Positions 11,437 through 24,881 of a stretch of 64,000 bases of DNA are shown piece after piece. The translations under genes were made by a program, and so were the position numbers. Source of the DNA: Spongilla lacustris (lineage: Eukaryota > Porifera > Demospongiae > Spongillida > Spongillidae); the NCBI GenBank assembly GCA_949361645.1, contig OX442419.1, forward strand, positions 8,834,976 through 8,898,975, written 5' to 3'. Position 1 is the first letter of the stretch; each line of letters starts with the position of its first letter. The notes below the pieces were generated by a model that worked only from the letters and a program-made list of their open reading frames with translations, was not told the DNA's origin and did not search any database.

Positions 11437-13035
11437 ACTTTGAGAAATGACTGGTCAATTTCTACATGTTGTGTATCCAAACATAAATGATCACAATTTT
11501 AGTCATCATATCAGATTACTGGCAATTTAACTTCTTTTATCTTTCATAATACGCTCCATCAATCGGATCCTGGATACATGTATAGTACAACCATATAGCA
11601 CAAAAAATGATGCCCACTTTGCATGCACATATAGAGCCTATTTGATCTTAACAACTCAGGTTCAAACTTGTAATACTAACATGCTCGATGGGCAAATACA
11701 GAACATTATATACACACACAAACAAGACAATAACACAGGCTGTTGGTACTCACATTGGTAGTGAGGGTTCATCACACACCCCATGAATAATAAGACTATC
11801 ACCTCTGTTGGCTCCATTACGTAATGTTTATGTTACGAATGTCACGTGATCGGATCACATCCCACAGCTCAATTAAATCATCATTATATAATACCAAACA
11901 CTGGGACAAAATTATATTAATCATTAGTATCGTGAGAGGCATATGGATGCTAGAAATGTTGCAGGAACATTAATTTGGCAGTGGATTGGTGTATGTGTGT
12001 GCGTGTGGGTGTGTGGGACTGATGTGTATTAATGTTGAAAGCTGCTGGAACGATCGATTTAACCCAGCTAGACGGTTCAGGGATGGAGCTAGTGATCAAA
12101 ATAAAGCCAGGGAATATTATGTTCTTTGTTGAAACGTGGTTTAAATTAATATGTATGCATCTGTATATTATTGTAACTCAATGCAAACATAAGTATATGT
12201 AGTCCATGCAGCGTTGCGTGGCATTATTCATCGATAAACTACCTTGCACTAGCTAAACTCTTACACGTACGTACGTGCAGGCACGTTTGTCGTTTGGTGT
12301 TTTGGTGGGCTTATTTAGTTTTTCGTGCATAGTTTTGGTTAATGATTACGGGCGACCCATCATCATTATACTAGCGAATCCTGCTCCTCGTTTTAGCTAC
12401 ACCCCCTAAACTTAAATAGAATAGTCCTAGCTTCCTTGCATGCTTCTGTTTACAATGTTGCACCGTTTTTATTTTTTTATTTTTAATAATCTGTATAGAC
12501 TTGCATAGCTACACGAAGAATAAATAAGTTTTTTTTTCTTCATTTTATGATAACCAATTGCAATGTACATACATACATTCAACATGCATGCATACATGTA
12601 CATGTACATGTATATGCACACGGATGCACACACCCATGCACACAGATAGATAATCATCCACTTCCAATATTAATGTTACTGCAATTTAGCATTCATATGC
12701 CGCGCAAACACATAGGATGAATATACACCGTTTGGTGTGATGTAATGATGATGTAAATTATGTAATCGACCCATGGTTCTTGCAGTCATATACGTAAATA
12801 AATGTATTTTGGCTATACATGCAATCGGACATCAGTTTGGTTATAACTGTCGGTAGGGCATACAAAAGGCCAGTTTCCATTACAAATGACTACATTTTGA
12901 ATGATCAGCTCTCACATGGATGTATGCCTGCATGGTATATAGTGCCATCTGGACTGCACTATTATTCGCATGCAGAGTTTATTATGAAAGGCAACAAAGT
13001 TATGCAATATTTATATTTGGACGCACAATCAATAA

Positions 13036-13269
13036 TCATGTAGAACTGAATTGACCAGTCATGCATATTCTCAAAGTCTTTAAAATCATACATTGCGGAT
13101 AGTAACCATCAATAATCGTCTCATCTGTACATAATTTATTACTTTTGGCTCCATTTTGTGTGTTCGCCTCGACGTAATCCGGCTGTCCTTCACGACTGCC
13201 GCCGTACGCAGTAGCCATAGTGCAGTAATCAGCCACGCCATGTTCTGTCCCTGTGGTGCTGGCCTCCAT
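13036..13269 (-). CDS. CaaX microprotein, copy D, stop codon lost
   Basis: Same start (MEASTTGTEHGVADYCTM) on the minus strand with a TATAAAGGCTC box near 13307-13316. The terminal tag is changed to aag, so the frame runs on after YYPQCMIL for 14 more residues, and the C-terminal CaaX position is lost. It diverges from copy E across about 1.15 kb. Confidence 0.4.
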   Translation of the reverse strand: MEASTTGTEHGVADYCTMATAYGGSREGQPDYVEANTQNGAKSNKLCTDETIIDGYYPQCMILKTLRICMTGQFSST

Positions 13270-14424
13270 AATATATTGTATACTTGATTTGAATTTTTCA
13301 ATTCGAGCCTTTATACTACAGACCTATGGTGACCCTCATGAAATTGGTGTGAAAACCGACACATGCAGATTATTCATGATTAATTGTTTAACGTTGTAAA
13401 CAAGCCATCCATAATGCAAGGAGACTAAGAAATACGTGTACATGTATTTTGTAGCTCACTTTGTCTATGACGCGTACCCAAAAGCTTTCGCAGTTCCCTC
13501 TGGCGGATAGTTCAGTCCAAGTCATTGTCTGATATATATCGCAAGCATATACACACATGCATGTACATGTAGGTGCGTTTCCAGCTTGTCAGTTATCCGA
13601 GCATTATGAAACTGTTATAATAATTTTTTGGTAGAGCTTCAGTGGAATGCTAATACTAGTCTTATAATTATTGTAAATGCCACGTGAAGTGGTAGCAATT
13701 AAGTGCAAAAGAAAGGCAGGTGGTAACTAAAAACAAAATGACGTCGCTGCGGGGCGTAGGTTTTTGGCCAAGTTTTCAATGCAATAATGAGAAATTTTTA
13801 CAACAATTAGTTTAATTAACTGCTTAATTGTGGTTAATTCATAAACAATTTCCTCGATTGAGTAACACCTTTACATGTACTGTAGGCCTATAGTGCCGTC
13901 CAGACCATGCACTTTTAGAAGGTATGCAATCATGCATGAGCTTATCAGTATATGAAGTCATTTGCATGTATTGGAACGCGACTTATAACCAAAGTACGAA
14001 ATGATATAAGCATAGCCGAAATGCATGCATGCATGTACATGCATATGTGTGCTACATGTAGCTACAGTAGCACACTGACAGGTAAATTACATGCATCATC
14101 ATCACATCACACCAAACGCTATATAACATAAATGTACGTGCATGTTATTAAAATTATATGTATCTTGTATATGGTTGCTAGGACGATTGCATCTGTTACA
14201 TCATTCCGTACGGCCACCTACCACGGCTCAATATTATTCATAACGGATGTTCTAAGTTGTGTGTACCCCCTTAGCGCATACTTGCAGCTTGTGGTATTCA
14301 CACCAATGAATAAAACGCTATCCTTAATTAAATTTGCAGTATATAAAGGCTCGAATTGTTCGACGTGTCACAAACAAGCCCAAGTTCTTATATAAAGAAG
14401 TTCAAATCAAGTCTACAGTATATT

Positions 14425-14616
14425 ATGGAGGCCAGCACCACAAGGACAGAACATGGCGTGGCTGATTACTGCACTATGGCTGCTGCGTACGGTGGCAATC
14501 GTGAAGGACAGCCGGATTATCTTGAAGCGAACGCGCAAAATGGAGTCAGAAGTCATAAATTGTGTACAGATGAGCCAACCAATGATGGCTATCACCCACA
14601 ATGTGTGATTTTATAG
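14425..14616 (+). CDS. CaaX microprotein, copy E
   Basis: Intact 63-codon ORF ending YHPQCVIL-stop, TATA box at 14340-14347. Nearly identical to copy I at 56566 along more than 500 bp of upstream sequence, so the two share a recent duplication. Confidence 0.5.
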   Translation: MEASTTRTEHGVADYCTMAAAYGGNREGQPDYLEANAQNGVRSHKLCTDEPTNDGYHPQCVIL

Positions 14617-15797
14617 ACTTTGAGAAATGACTGGTCAATTTCTACATGTTTGTGTGTCCAAATATAAATTTTCACAATTTTAATCATGATATCAGATTAC
14701 TGGCAATTTAACTTTATCTTTCATAATAAGCTTGATCAATCGGATCCTGGATACATGTATAGTGCAGACAAGGCACTGCATACATCAGGACGCTACCTTG
14801 CACATTAGGCCGGCCATGCAAGCTTAAGAGCTCATCATAATGTAGTCATTTGTATGTTTTAAACGAGATTGATAACCATATAGTACAAAAAAATGATGCC
14901 CACTTTGCATGCACGTATAGAGCCTATTTGATCTTAACAACTCAGGTTCAAACTTATAATACTAATATGCTCGATGGGCAAATACAGAACATTATATACA
15001 CACACAAAGACAATAACACAGGCTGTTGGTACTCACATTGGTAGTGAGGGTTCATCGCACGCCTCATGCATATAAAGACTATCACCTCTGTTGGCTCCAT
15101 TACGTAATATTTATGTTACGCATGTCACGTGATCTGACCACATCCCACAGCTCAATTACATCATCATTATATAATACCAAACACTGGGGCATAATTATAG
15201 TAATCATTAGTATCGTGAGAGGCATATGGATGCTAGAAGTGTTGCAGGAACATTAATTTGGAAGTGGATTGGTGTATGTGCGTATTTGAGCGTGCGTGTG
15301 GGTGTGTGGGATGTGTATTAATGTTGAAATCTGCAGGAAGGATCGATCCAACCCAGCTAGTCGGTTCAGGGATGGAGCTAGAGATCAAAATAAAGCCAGG
15401 GAGTTCTCTTTGTTGAAACGTGGTTTAAATTAATATGTATGCATGATAATGCATCTGTATATTATTGTACCTCAATGTAAACATAAGTGCATGTAGTCCA
15501 TGCAGCGTTGCGTGGCATTATTATCGCTCAACCACCTTGCACTAGCTAAACTCTTACATGTACGTGTACTACCATTTGCCCTGCAGGCGCGTTAGTCGTT
15601 TGGTGTTTTGGTGGGCTTCTTGGTGGTCTTGGGTAATGATTACGGGTGACCTACACTTGCGTCATCATTACATCATACTAACTTACTGCCACCCACCGGC
15701 TCATTATTATTCATAACGGATGTTCTAAGATGTATGTACTGTATAAGTGTTTGTATTCACACAAGTGAATATATCGTGTTTCGTAGGATTGCAGAAT

Positions 15798-15846
15798 ACA
15801 AAGGCTCCATCGAATTGACGCCGGTAGCGAAGTTGATCTGAAACTA
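15798..15846 (+). pseudogene. orphan CaaX-unit promoter half
   Basis: Sequence matching the promoter and leader of copy G (GAATACAAAGGCTCCATCG...GTAGCGAAGTTGATC) stops abruptly at the junction of the tandem duplication. No ORF follows. Confidence 0.5.
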
Positions 15847-18061
15847 AAAATAAAGCCAGGGAATATTATGTTCTTTGTTGAAACGAGGTTTAAATTAATA
15901 TGTATGCATGATAATGCATCTGTATATTATTGTAACTCAATGCAAACATAAGTATATGTAGTCCATGCAGCGTTGCGTGGCATTATTTATCGATAAACTA
16001 CCTTGCACTAGCTAAACTCTTACACGTACGTACGTGCAGGCACGTTTGTCGTTTGGTGTTTTGGTGGGCTTATTTAGTTTTTCGTGCATAGTTTTGGTTA
16101 ATGATTACGGGCGACCCATCATCATTATACTAGCGAATCCTGCTCCTGGTTTTAGCTACATCCCCTAAACTTAAATAGAATAGTCCTAGCTTTCATGCAT
16201 GCTTCTGTTTACAATGTTGCACCGTTTTTTTTTTTTCAATAATCTGTATAGACTTGCATAGCTACACGAAGAATAAAAAAGTTTTTTTTTCTTCATTTTA
16301 TGATAACCAATTGCAATGTACATACATACATTCAACATACATGCATACATGTACATGTACATGTACATGTACATGCACACGAATGCACACACCCATGCAC
16401 ACAGATAGATAATCATCCACTTCCAATATTAATGTTACTGCAATTTAGCATTCATATGCCGCGCGCATGATACAAACACATAGGATGAATATAATTATAA
16501 TATACACCGTTTGGTGTGATGTAACGATGATGTAAATTATGTAATTGACCCATTGTACTTGCAGTCATATACGTATACATGTATTTTGGCTATACATGCA
16601 ATCGGACATCAGTTTGGTTATAACCGTTGGTAGGGTATACAAAAGGCCAGTTTCCATTACAAATGACTACATTCTGAATGATCAGCTCTCACATGGATGT
16701 ATGCCTGCATGGTATATAGTGCCATCTGGACTGCACTATTATTCGCATGCAGAGCTTATTATGAAAGTCAACAAGGTTATGCAATATTTATATTTGGACG
16801 CACAATCATGTAGAACTGAATTGACCAGTCATGCATATTCTCAAAGTCTATAAAATCACACATTGCGGATAGTAACCAATGATCATCAATAATCGTCTCA
16901 TCTGTACACAATTTATGACTTTTGGCTCCATTTTGTGTGTTCGCTTCGACGTAATCCGGCTGTTCTTCACGATTGCCGCCGTACGCAGTAGCCATGGTGC
17001 TGTAATCAGCCACGCCATGTCCTGTCCCTGTGGTGCTGGCCTCCATATTATATTGTATACTTGATTTGAATTTTTCACCTCAATTCGAGCCTTTATATAC
17101 TACAGATCTAGACCTATGGTGACCCTCATGAAATTGGTGTGAAAACCGACAAATGCAGATTTTTCATGATTAATTGTTTAACGTTGTAAACAAGCCATCC
17201 ATAATGCAAGGAGACTAAGAAATACGTGTACATGTATTTTGTAGCTCACTTTGTCTATGACGCGTACCCAAAAGCTTTCGCAGTTCCCTCTGGCAGATAG
17301 TTCAGTCCAAGTCATTGTCTGATATATATTGCAAGCATATACACATGCATGTACATGTAGGCGCGTTTCCAGCTTGTCAGTTATCCGAGCATTATGAAAC
17401 TGTTATAGCAATTTTTTGGTAGAGCTTGGAATGCTAATACTAGCCTTATAATTATTATAAATGCCACGTGAAGTGGTAACAATTAAGTGCAAAACAAAGG
17501 CAGGTGGTAACTAAAAACAAAATGACGTCGCTGCGGGGCGTAGGTTTTTGGCCAAGTTTTCAATGCAACAATGAGAACTTTTTACAACCATTACCAGTTT
17601 AATTAACTGCTTAATTGTGGTTAATTCATGAACAATTTTCCTTGATTGAGGAACACCTTTACATTAACTGTAGGCCTATAGTGCTGTCCACTTTTAGAAG
17701 GCATGCAATCATGCATGAGCTTATCAGAATGTAGTCATTTGCATGTATTGGAACGCGACTTATAACCAAAGTACGAAATGATATCAGTATAGCCGAAATG
17801 CATGCATGCATGTACATGCATATATGTCCTACATGTAGCTATAGTAGCACAGGTAAATTACATGCATCATCATCACATCACACCAAACGCTGTATAACAT
17901 AAATGTACGTGCATGTTATTAAAATCATATGTATCTTGTATATGGTTGCTATGACGATTGCATCTGTTACATCATTCCGTACAGCCACCTACCACGGCTC
18001 AATATTATTCATAACGGATGTTCTAAGTTGTGTGTACCCCCTTAGCGCATACTTGCAGCTT
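15847..18061. repeat. ~3.75-kb tandem segmental duplication, unit 2 (truncated)
   Basis: Repeats unit 1 with small indels up to CTTGCAGCTTG at 18061, then switches to unrelated sequence. The missing continuation (promoter and ORF) is seen intact in unit 1 and at 56434 onward. Confidence 0.8.
16848..17046 (-). pseudogene. CaaX microprotein, copy F, frameshifted
   Basis: Starts MEASTTGTGHGVADYSTM but carries a 7-bp insertion near the codons for IIDG, so the original frame runs off into an unrelated tail and stops near 16777. The GYYPQCVIL-stop end survives in another frame. The TATA box (TATATAAAG) is intact. Confidence 0.6.
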
Positions 18062-18069
18062 GACTGATT

Positions 18070-18480
18070 TGATTTTGACAACCACTGGTAATCATAGCGT
18101 GTATAATTTCAAAGAGAGGTCGATCCTCACCGAAATCGCAACCGTTAGCGTTTGACAACCACTGGTAATTATAATTAAAAAGAGAAAACGATTCTCACCG
18201 AAATCGCAACCGTTAAGGCAGACAAATTTATAATGAAAACCATTCATTTTAACACAGAACAGAAGTTCTATAATTGATAATTTGGAAGTTATATAATGAA
18301 AGTAATTTAAAACCAAGACAGAAGTTCTTTCACGGCATCAGATGTTTAATGTATATTTTATAGTGAATAGCTAATTTATAATTTAACCACAAGGCAGAAT
18401 TTATATAATGAAATTAATTTAAACACAAGAAGACACTTGAAACAAGACAGAAGTTCTTTCACGACATCAGATGTTTAATT
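18070..18480. repeat. short degenerate tandem repeats
   Basis: A ~76-bp unit containing TTTGACAACCACTGGTAAT and CACCGAAATCGCAACCGTTA occurs twice (18072-18220). A second pair sharing AAGACAGAAGTTCTTTCACG and ACATCAGATGTTTAAT follows at about 18310 and 18440. Confidence 0.6.
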
Positions 18481-18739
18481 GGAGGCGGCTGTGCTCCTTT
18501 CTTCTGTTCTTGGCATGAAGAGTGTTCTAAAGTATGATTTTGACTCGTTGTATACTGACAGATTGTTCTTAAAAATTCCTTCAGGATAATAAAAAGTTCA
18601 TACGGAATAATTTTGTTGTACATGTATATATGCATTCTTTGTAGGAAAACAAAGCTCTTTTTCAGAGCATATTGAACAATATACTTCAATGTAATCTTCA
18701 TGTCACTAAATCAAAATTGACAAGAATGTTAGTATCCAC

Positions 18740-19137
18740 ACAATATTGGCTTACTTGTTGACATACATGTAGGGTGGAATTTTCCCTGCATGCCTTCCAC
18801 AATTTTAGTATTTTTTTTTGGTATGATTTTCATAGAAGCACCTCTCTGGCAAGGGTTCCACTGGCTTCACTTCTGGAATTGGTTGTCTAAAACTGGGTAC
18901 TAAATCTTTATATGTGTAGCTTTGGAGAACCCAAAAACATGATATATTACTAAAACGCATTTGTTCTATCTTCTGTTAAAACCACCACTATTGCATCTTC
19001 GTTCTTCCCTGCCACATACAGCAGAACATCGTCATGGCTTAGTGAGAAGTCTGTCGAACGCTTTCGTATCAGCCACTTCTCTGACTCTGTGTAGCGGTGC
19101 ATAATGCATATTGCAGGGTACGTCCTGTCCTTTCGAT
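18740..19137 (-). pseudogene. fragment of an unidentified protein gene
   Basis: Two minus-strand blocks look like real protein: one from about 19137 reading IMHRYTESEKWLIRKRSTDF and then FSLSHDDVLLYVAGKNEDA before a stop, and one from about 18930 reading VLQSYTYKDLVPSFRQPI and then EPLPERCFYENH. The two are in different frames with a stop between them. No start or promoter was found. Probably a decayed fragment; the family is not recognised. Confidence 0.35.
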
Positions 19138-19199
19138 ACGACTATACCCTCTTCAGCGTTTCTTCATGCACATCTTTTCTATTCCTGCATGGAGCACAA

Positions 19200-20330
19200 T
19201 GTAATTTCTTACTATACTGACACATGCATGCACTGAAAAAAATAATTCAGTGCTACATTTTAAGTAGAACAATTAGTGCTAGCTCAGTCTCATACGTTCA
19301 TAACATAACCTACCATTCCACGGCCTTCTTGTTCTCAGTCTTACGTGACGCGCATGCACGTGGTTTTAAATTGGTGATGTAGGCATCGCAATTCTCAAAT
19401 ATAATACATAGCAAGTTAAATATATAAGGTCTGTAGACATGTAATGTTTGACAATTATAAATGCTATGCTTAATACAATTCATACACTGATAACCATCTT
19501 GTGTCTCTCGTCTTTTATGCAGTTTGTTTATGAGCGCAACATATTTTTATATGTGTATCAGTGCATGAGTGCAAGCCAGCAATTGCGATGGTTCATGTCG
19601 CAAACTTTCATAGCACATATAAATTGTTGGCATAAGTGGGATTTCATTCTTCATTTTGTAGCCGTACACTAGATTATACAATTAGCCAACATCGCTTGCA
19701 CGTCCTAATACCAGTTCAGCTACTCTCCCCTATCACTGTGGTGTCTGCTAGTGATCTGTCAGGTAGGATATTGATGCAACTGAACTGACAGTCATACTGT
19801 TTGGATCACTGAACTCCAAACTTTCCTTCTACTGTCCCCTGTATAGGCCTATTATATTCCTGAATCATGGGCGGGATAAACTGTGTTGGTGCAAGGTGCT
19901 AATTAAGGCTTGTTATTCGTGTACTTTATACTATAAGTTGTATAGAAGCCTTACTATGGTATGGGCATAAGAGTTATTGAGCAATTCTATACATAGTCCA
20001 TGGAAAGAGAAGCGAGTAAGTTGATATTGCTATACTGGCGCGGCGTGAGGATTGATATCGACGATTCGTAGCAGTATATCACAGGTTTAGGTAAGAATAT
20101 ATTGCTATTTGCAGTAAATTCTAGTTCTTTACCACCGGTATCTAGTCAGTTTGGTCCATTCCTATAACAACGCTCCTTCCTAACTTCACAATCAATGAAC
20201 AGACTACGGTGAATACGAGTGTGTTGGTCACTTAGATTTGGCGATAACTCCCCATTGCTGTGTTTTCTAGCAGTCTAAGTTTCTAGTGGGCTCTAATATG
20301 GGTACTAGTAATAGGGGGAGGTTGGAAAAC
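19200..20330. other. no recognisable feature
   Basis: AT-rich DNA with only short ORFs that resemble no known protein. Confidence 0.4.
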
Positions 20331-20339
20331 TGTTCTTTC

Positions 20340-20760
20340 AGTATGCTTCAAAGGTGCATTCTTATTGATGCACAACTCTTGGAGGAAGACTGACAATGTG
20401 TTTCTATTGGAGAGAATCAGTGTGTTAATTTAAATTCAATGTGTCATGTGTGTTTACACTTACTCTCAGATGATGTATATATATATATTGCATTCTTATA
20501 GGGTGTAGATGCGCACCTCTCCAAGGTGATTGGAGATCATGTGTTCTCATAGGTAGGAAATATTAAGGTCAGTGTGTTTGCACGCACCCTCAGATGACAT
20601 ACACCTGTATGTATATGCACCTGTAAGACAAGGATTGTCATCTGTGTGTTTCCACTGGAGGGAATCAATCTATTTAAGGTCAGTGTGTCATGTTTGTTTG
20701 CACTTACCCTCAGATGACATATATCTAGGCACGTCTTTTTACATGCACACAAAGATAAGC
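20340..20760. repeat. degenerate ~150-bp tandem repeat
   Basis: Words such as CACTTACTCTCAGATGA, GTGTTTCCACTGGAG(G)GAATCA and GGTCAGTGTGTCATG recur about three times with drift. Confidence 0.5.
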
Positions 20761-20945
20761 CAGACGGCTTAAAGACATGTGAGGATATTACAAAGAGACG
20801 CTGTACCTACAAGATTATTATGTAAATTTTCGATCAAACCTATACAAAGACATCCAGCCCATACAACACCACTAAAACAGTTAGTTATTCAGTTTTATTG
20901 TAATCCTTAAGCATGGCTTTAATCATGCATATACAGCAAAAGTAG

Positions 20946-21136
20946 CTATCTTGCTAATGCCATGTGTCTAATACACAGTGACACTCAAAACTAAAAAGAC
21001 ACCTGAGACACAAGCAATATTAATTGATGCCGCCAAGTTTATATCTTGCTAATGTCATGTGTCTAATACACAGTGACACTCAAGACTAAAAAGACACCTG
21101 AGACACAAGCAATATTAATTGATGCCGCCAAGTTTA
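20946..21136. repeat. two direct copies of a 95-bp unit
   Basis: TATCTTGCTAATG(C/T)CATGTG through GATGCCGCCAAGTTTA occurs twice, offset 95 bp, with very few differences: a recent tandem duplication. Confidence 0.9.
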
Positions 21137-21714
21137 TTTATCTGTGAAATTCACATTTTGGCTGATTTAATTAGGTACGAAATTGATTACACTCAATATC
21201 GGCATGTCTCGACTATTATCCCCCATTCATTCCTCTCTCATCCCATTTCTTTTTCTCCAGTCACAGGTGTATAGAGGAAGCATTCAGTCACACTTAAAGA
21301 GTGTGCCAGGTCGAGTTAACTACTAATTAAGGACCAATGTTGAGGGCCCACATGCGGCTTAAAGCTATATGTGTCCCTTTACCTCTTCTCACTTCTCTTC
21401 TCATCCAACTTCTTTTTCCTACCTCCCCCTCTGCAGTAAATATCTGGGCACACGAGCAGCGTTATTTGTCTGTGAAATTCACTTTTTATTATGCACATGA
21501 TTGAAAAACACTTATGCATCATTCTTTAAACAATAATGGCTGAAGTGTACTAGTTTTGTTTTCTTTTTTACAGGTACGAAATTGAGATTTATCCAGTACC
21601 CTCATCTCTCTTATGTTCAGTTGACTATTATGATATTTCTTTTCATCTTTTATTAAATTTATTCTACTTTTTCTGCACTTGGTGTTCACACAATTTGATA
21701 ATATTAAACAGTGT

Positions 21715-21930
21715 TAATTGTTACAGAAGCTGCATGCATAGTTGACGACCTGTATGCGATCATTTTCGAACCAAATCATAATGGGAACATATATAAATAG
21801 TAACAACTTAATGTAAATATACATGTAAATATACATCATTGTTACAGACTGAAGAAAACAGTTTTAATTGTTACAGATGCTGCTTATATAGTTGACGACC
21901 TGCGATCATTGGCTTTTGCTTTTCGAACCA
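21715..21930. repeat. diverged ~150-bp duplication
   Basis: TTGTTACAGAAGCTGC...AGTTGACGACCTG and TTGTTACAGATGCTGC...AGTTGACGACCTG are two copies of one block, each followed by CGATCAT and TTTTCGAACCA. Confidence 0.5.
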
Positions 21931-21994
21931 TATGTGCCAGCCCTTACGTGAATGCAAGGGGTGGAATATACATATACATGCATGTATTTAAAAC

Positions 21995-22191
21995 CAGGGA
22001 ATACGGTCCGGGGGGGGGGGGACTCAATTCCCTAGGGAATTGAGTCCGGTTAATTGGTTTTGTACAACCAGGGAACTCGGTCCGGGGGACCGTATTCCCT
22101 AGGGAGTTGGGTCCGGGGGGGGACCGTAATCCCTTAGGGAATACGGTCCGCCGGACCGAAAATTGGGCCGGACCGTATACCCTATGACACC
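21995..22191. mobile_element. palindrome-rich terminus of a GGTGTCA-type element
   Basis: Alternating palindromes centred on CCCTAGGG and joined by GGTCCGGGGGGACC-like blocks. The right edge reads CCCTATGACACCGG, the same terminal word as the elements at 35208-40117 and 50270-50823. No matching left terminus was found, so this may be a truncated copy or a single end. Confidence 0.5.
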
Positions 22192-23127
22192 GGCGCTGTC
22201 TGAGTATTCAAGTCCGATCAGGCAGACCGAGGGTCCGAGGTCTCTCTGCACCTGTCTGGTCATGTGGGGAGTTAGGGAATGGGCTATATAGTAATTGTGT
22301 TCTGTATCCCGGTCATGGAATGTGCTAAATAGTAATTATAATTAGAGTTCTGGCATTGAATGTCGTTGTCATCTTAACGCGTCATTTGTCGCCTCATTAG
22401 TCATAATGCATGACAGCACTCGCATCAGGGTTTCCGCCCTTACGGGCGTGTTATCACGCCCGATCCGCGAAGCTGTGTCACCTCATGGGGTGGGCGGCTA
22501 ACATACCGGTGTGCTTTCTAGCTATGTCACTATATACTATGCTGTAGCCTGCACACGTATAGGCAGTTATTGCTACACTGAAGCAGGGGGTCAGTCTCGC
22601 GTCAACGGCGTCATAGGCATGTCACATTCACAGAGCACGCACAGCATAACGGACGGTCTTGCCCCGGAGTGCATGGCGTAATTGGCCTTACACCTATTTG
22701 GTCGGTAATATGCCATCGACCACGGAGCAGAGTGCCGCGGTCTCGGACGAGCTCGCAGTCGCACCCCGACGTTCATATTATTATTATTATAGTCGCATGG
22801 GGCGGGGCCAAAAGCCCTTGCTCGCTCATTCATGCTCGAGGAAGTGGCGTCACAAGCAGCCATGCTTAATTGGTCGCGGTCGGGTGCTCAGCCAGCTATA
22901 GGTTAGTCAGGATTAATGTCTAGCCGACACCTTAGAATGGGTGCTACGCAATGGCTCACTGCCTTGTCCGTACTCACTCAGCTCAGAGAGCGTGCCCTTA
23001 TAACCTACAGACGCTGATGCAGACCTGCAACATCCTAAGGGTACCGTTGGCTTAGGAGAGGACCGAAGAGCAATCGACCGCCCTAACGTTTTTGTGCATT
23101 GTCGGAGTGGGGCGACCAAAAGGCATA

Positions 23128-24469
23128 CAGTGCCGGCTCGGAACTGTAGAAAGTAACACCTCGGAACTGTAGACTTTTACAGCGATTCATTGTTTACTTA
23201 GGAGTCCCATAATTTGATAACGTGGTCAGAGTCTGGTTGCCTTATGTACAACACGAATACTCGCGCGCGCGTTCACACGCACACACACGCACAAGCACAG
23301 TTAAGGCCAATACACATGTGGGCTATATAACATACATAGCTAAAGTTCGAAGGATTCAGTGAAGGTGTAAAAGCTGCATACTATACACGTATACACCTGC
23401 ATGTGAAGTTTATTGATGTCATTGTGAATTCAACAACAAATTAAAGTTGACAGCACATGTAATACAGCTTACCTAGCGCTTCGATGAAGCGACGTAAGCA
23501 GAGTGAACGGAAAGTGCTAGCTTGTCCTCAATCAGTCAATGTATGGTATAACCATACATCGAGGACACTCCTAGAGAAGCGCTACCTTAAATAGGAAAAA
23601 TACGGCGACCCCACTAAAAATCATAGCAAATGTAGTGTACTAACAACCCCATTTGGCAAATGCTGAGAAAAATCTGGCGCGTGCTTGGTATTGAAGTACC
23701 CCATACGTGTCTATGGGAAGATATACGGGAATATTCGTTGATTCGCAAACGGATATGGTTTTGTCTTGATTTTAGTTCAAGAATGGTTAATGGAATAATT
23801 TTTTGAAGTACATATATCACAATTAGACCTCTTATAGTACATTACAGAGTTGGTTAAAATTAAATTCAAATTGAATTTTTAAAAAGCAAGATGAGCGCCT
23901 ATGTATGGGCCATGTCTGGATATGATGGAACAGATTACCTCCGTAAATCTTACATCCAGCTGCTTATACGACGCTTCCCTGACATGAGGCTAATTAAGGA
24001 GCACTTTCCGTTCACTCTGCTTACGTCGCTTCGTCGAAGCGCTAGGTAAGCTGTATTACATGTGCTGTCAACTTTAATTTGTTGTTGAATTCACAATGAC
24101 ATAAATAAACTTCACATGCAGGTGTATACGTGTATAGTATGCAGCTTTTACACCTTCACTGAATCCTTCGAACTTTAGCTATGTATGTTATATAGCACAC
24201 ATGTGTATTGGTCTTAACTGTGCTTGTGCGTGTGTGTGCGTGTGAACGTGCGCGCGAGTATTCGTGTTGTACATACAAGTACAAGTAGGAAGCACGCGTG
24301 ACCACTGGAAAAAGTTACATAATATTATATAATCATTATATGGACTGTTGACTTAGGCAACCAGACTCTGACCACGTTATCAAATTATGGGACTCCTAAG
24401 TAATCAATGAATCGCTGTAAAAGTCTACAGTTCCGAGGTGTTACTTTCTACAGTTCCGAGCCGGCACTG
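23128..24469. mobile_element. foldback element with ~390-bp terminal inverted repeats, TA flanks
   Basis: Left arm 23128-23518 and right arm 24000-24469 are reverse complements; the right arm has an extra ~80-bp block. Ends read CAGTGCCGGCTCGGAACTGT and its complement, each flanked by TA (23126-23127, 24470-24471), as in Tc1/mariner. The middle ~480 bp has no recognisable transposase; a 68-codon minus-strand ORF there resembles nothing known. Probably nonautonomous. Confidence 0.7.
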
Positions 24470-24881
24470 TAGCCGGAGAGTCGGGGTAGTGTTCCGGTAC
24501 GGACCTAACCGGTATCAAACGGATCGGGGATCGAACATCTCGTTCGAAATTCATTGGTTAATTAATTTGTATAGGTATAGGTATATTAAATCGATCGGGT
24601 GTGGCTTACACAACGATTGCACCAACCAAATATCTATGATTGCACCCAATTCGACAGATACATTACCGTACACGTACTTGAAGAGAGCGGCATCACGTAG
24701 ATCGTACGGTCGCGATCGCAATTCCACTAACGCATTGACAATCTGCAATCACGAATCGTTCGTTATAGCTAGGTTCGAATGGGTCGAACCGGGCCACTAA
24801 ATTCGGGGTCCTTGATCGAGACCGGGCTGTTCCTCTAATTTTAGGCCCGACAATCAACGTTACATCGCGCGTGACATTTAC

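Larger units (their letters stand above)
12098..15843. repeat. ~3.75-kb tandem segmental duplication, unit 1
   Basis: Begins at ATAAAGCCAGGGAATATTAT. Sequence here recurs about 3,750-3,760 bp further on (for example TAGCGAATCCTGCTCC at 12372 and 16131). It holds one minus-strand and one plus-strand CaaX copy, head to head. Confidence 0.8.

Noticed and set aside
24772..24800. tRNA gene (GGTTCGAAT box-B-like word)
   Set aside because: No A box or cloverleaf arms at the right spacing.
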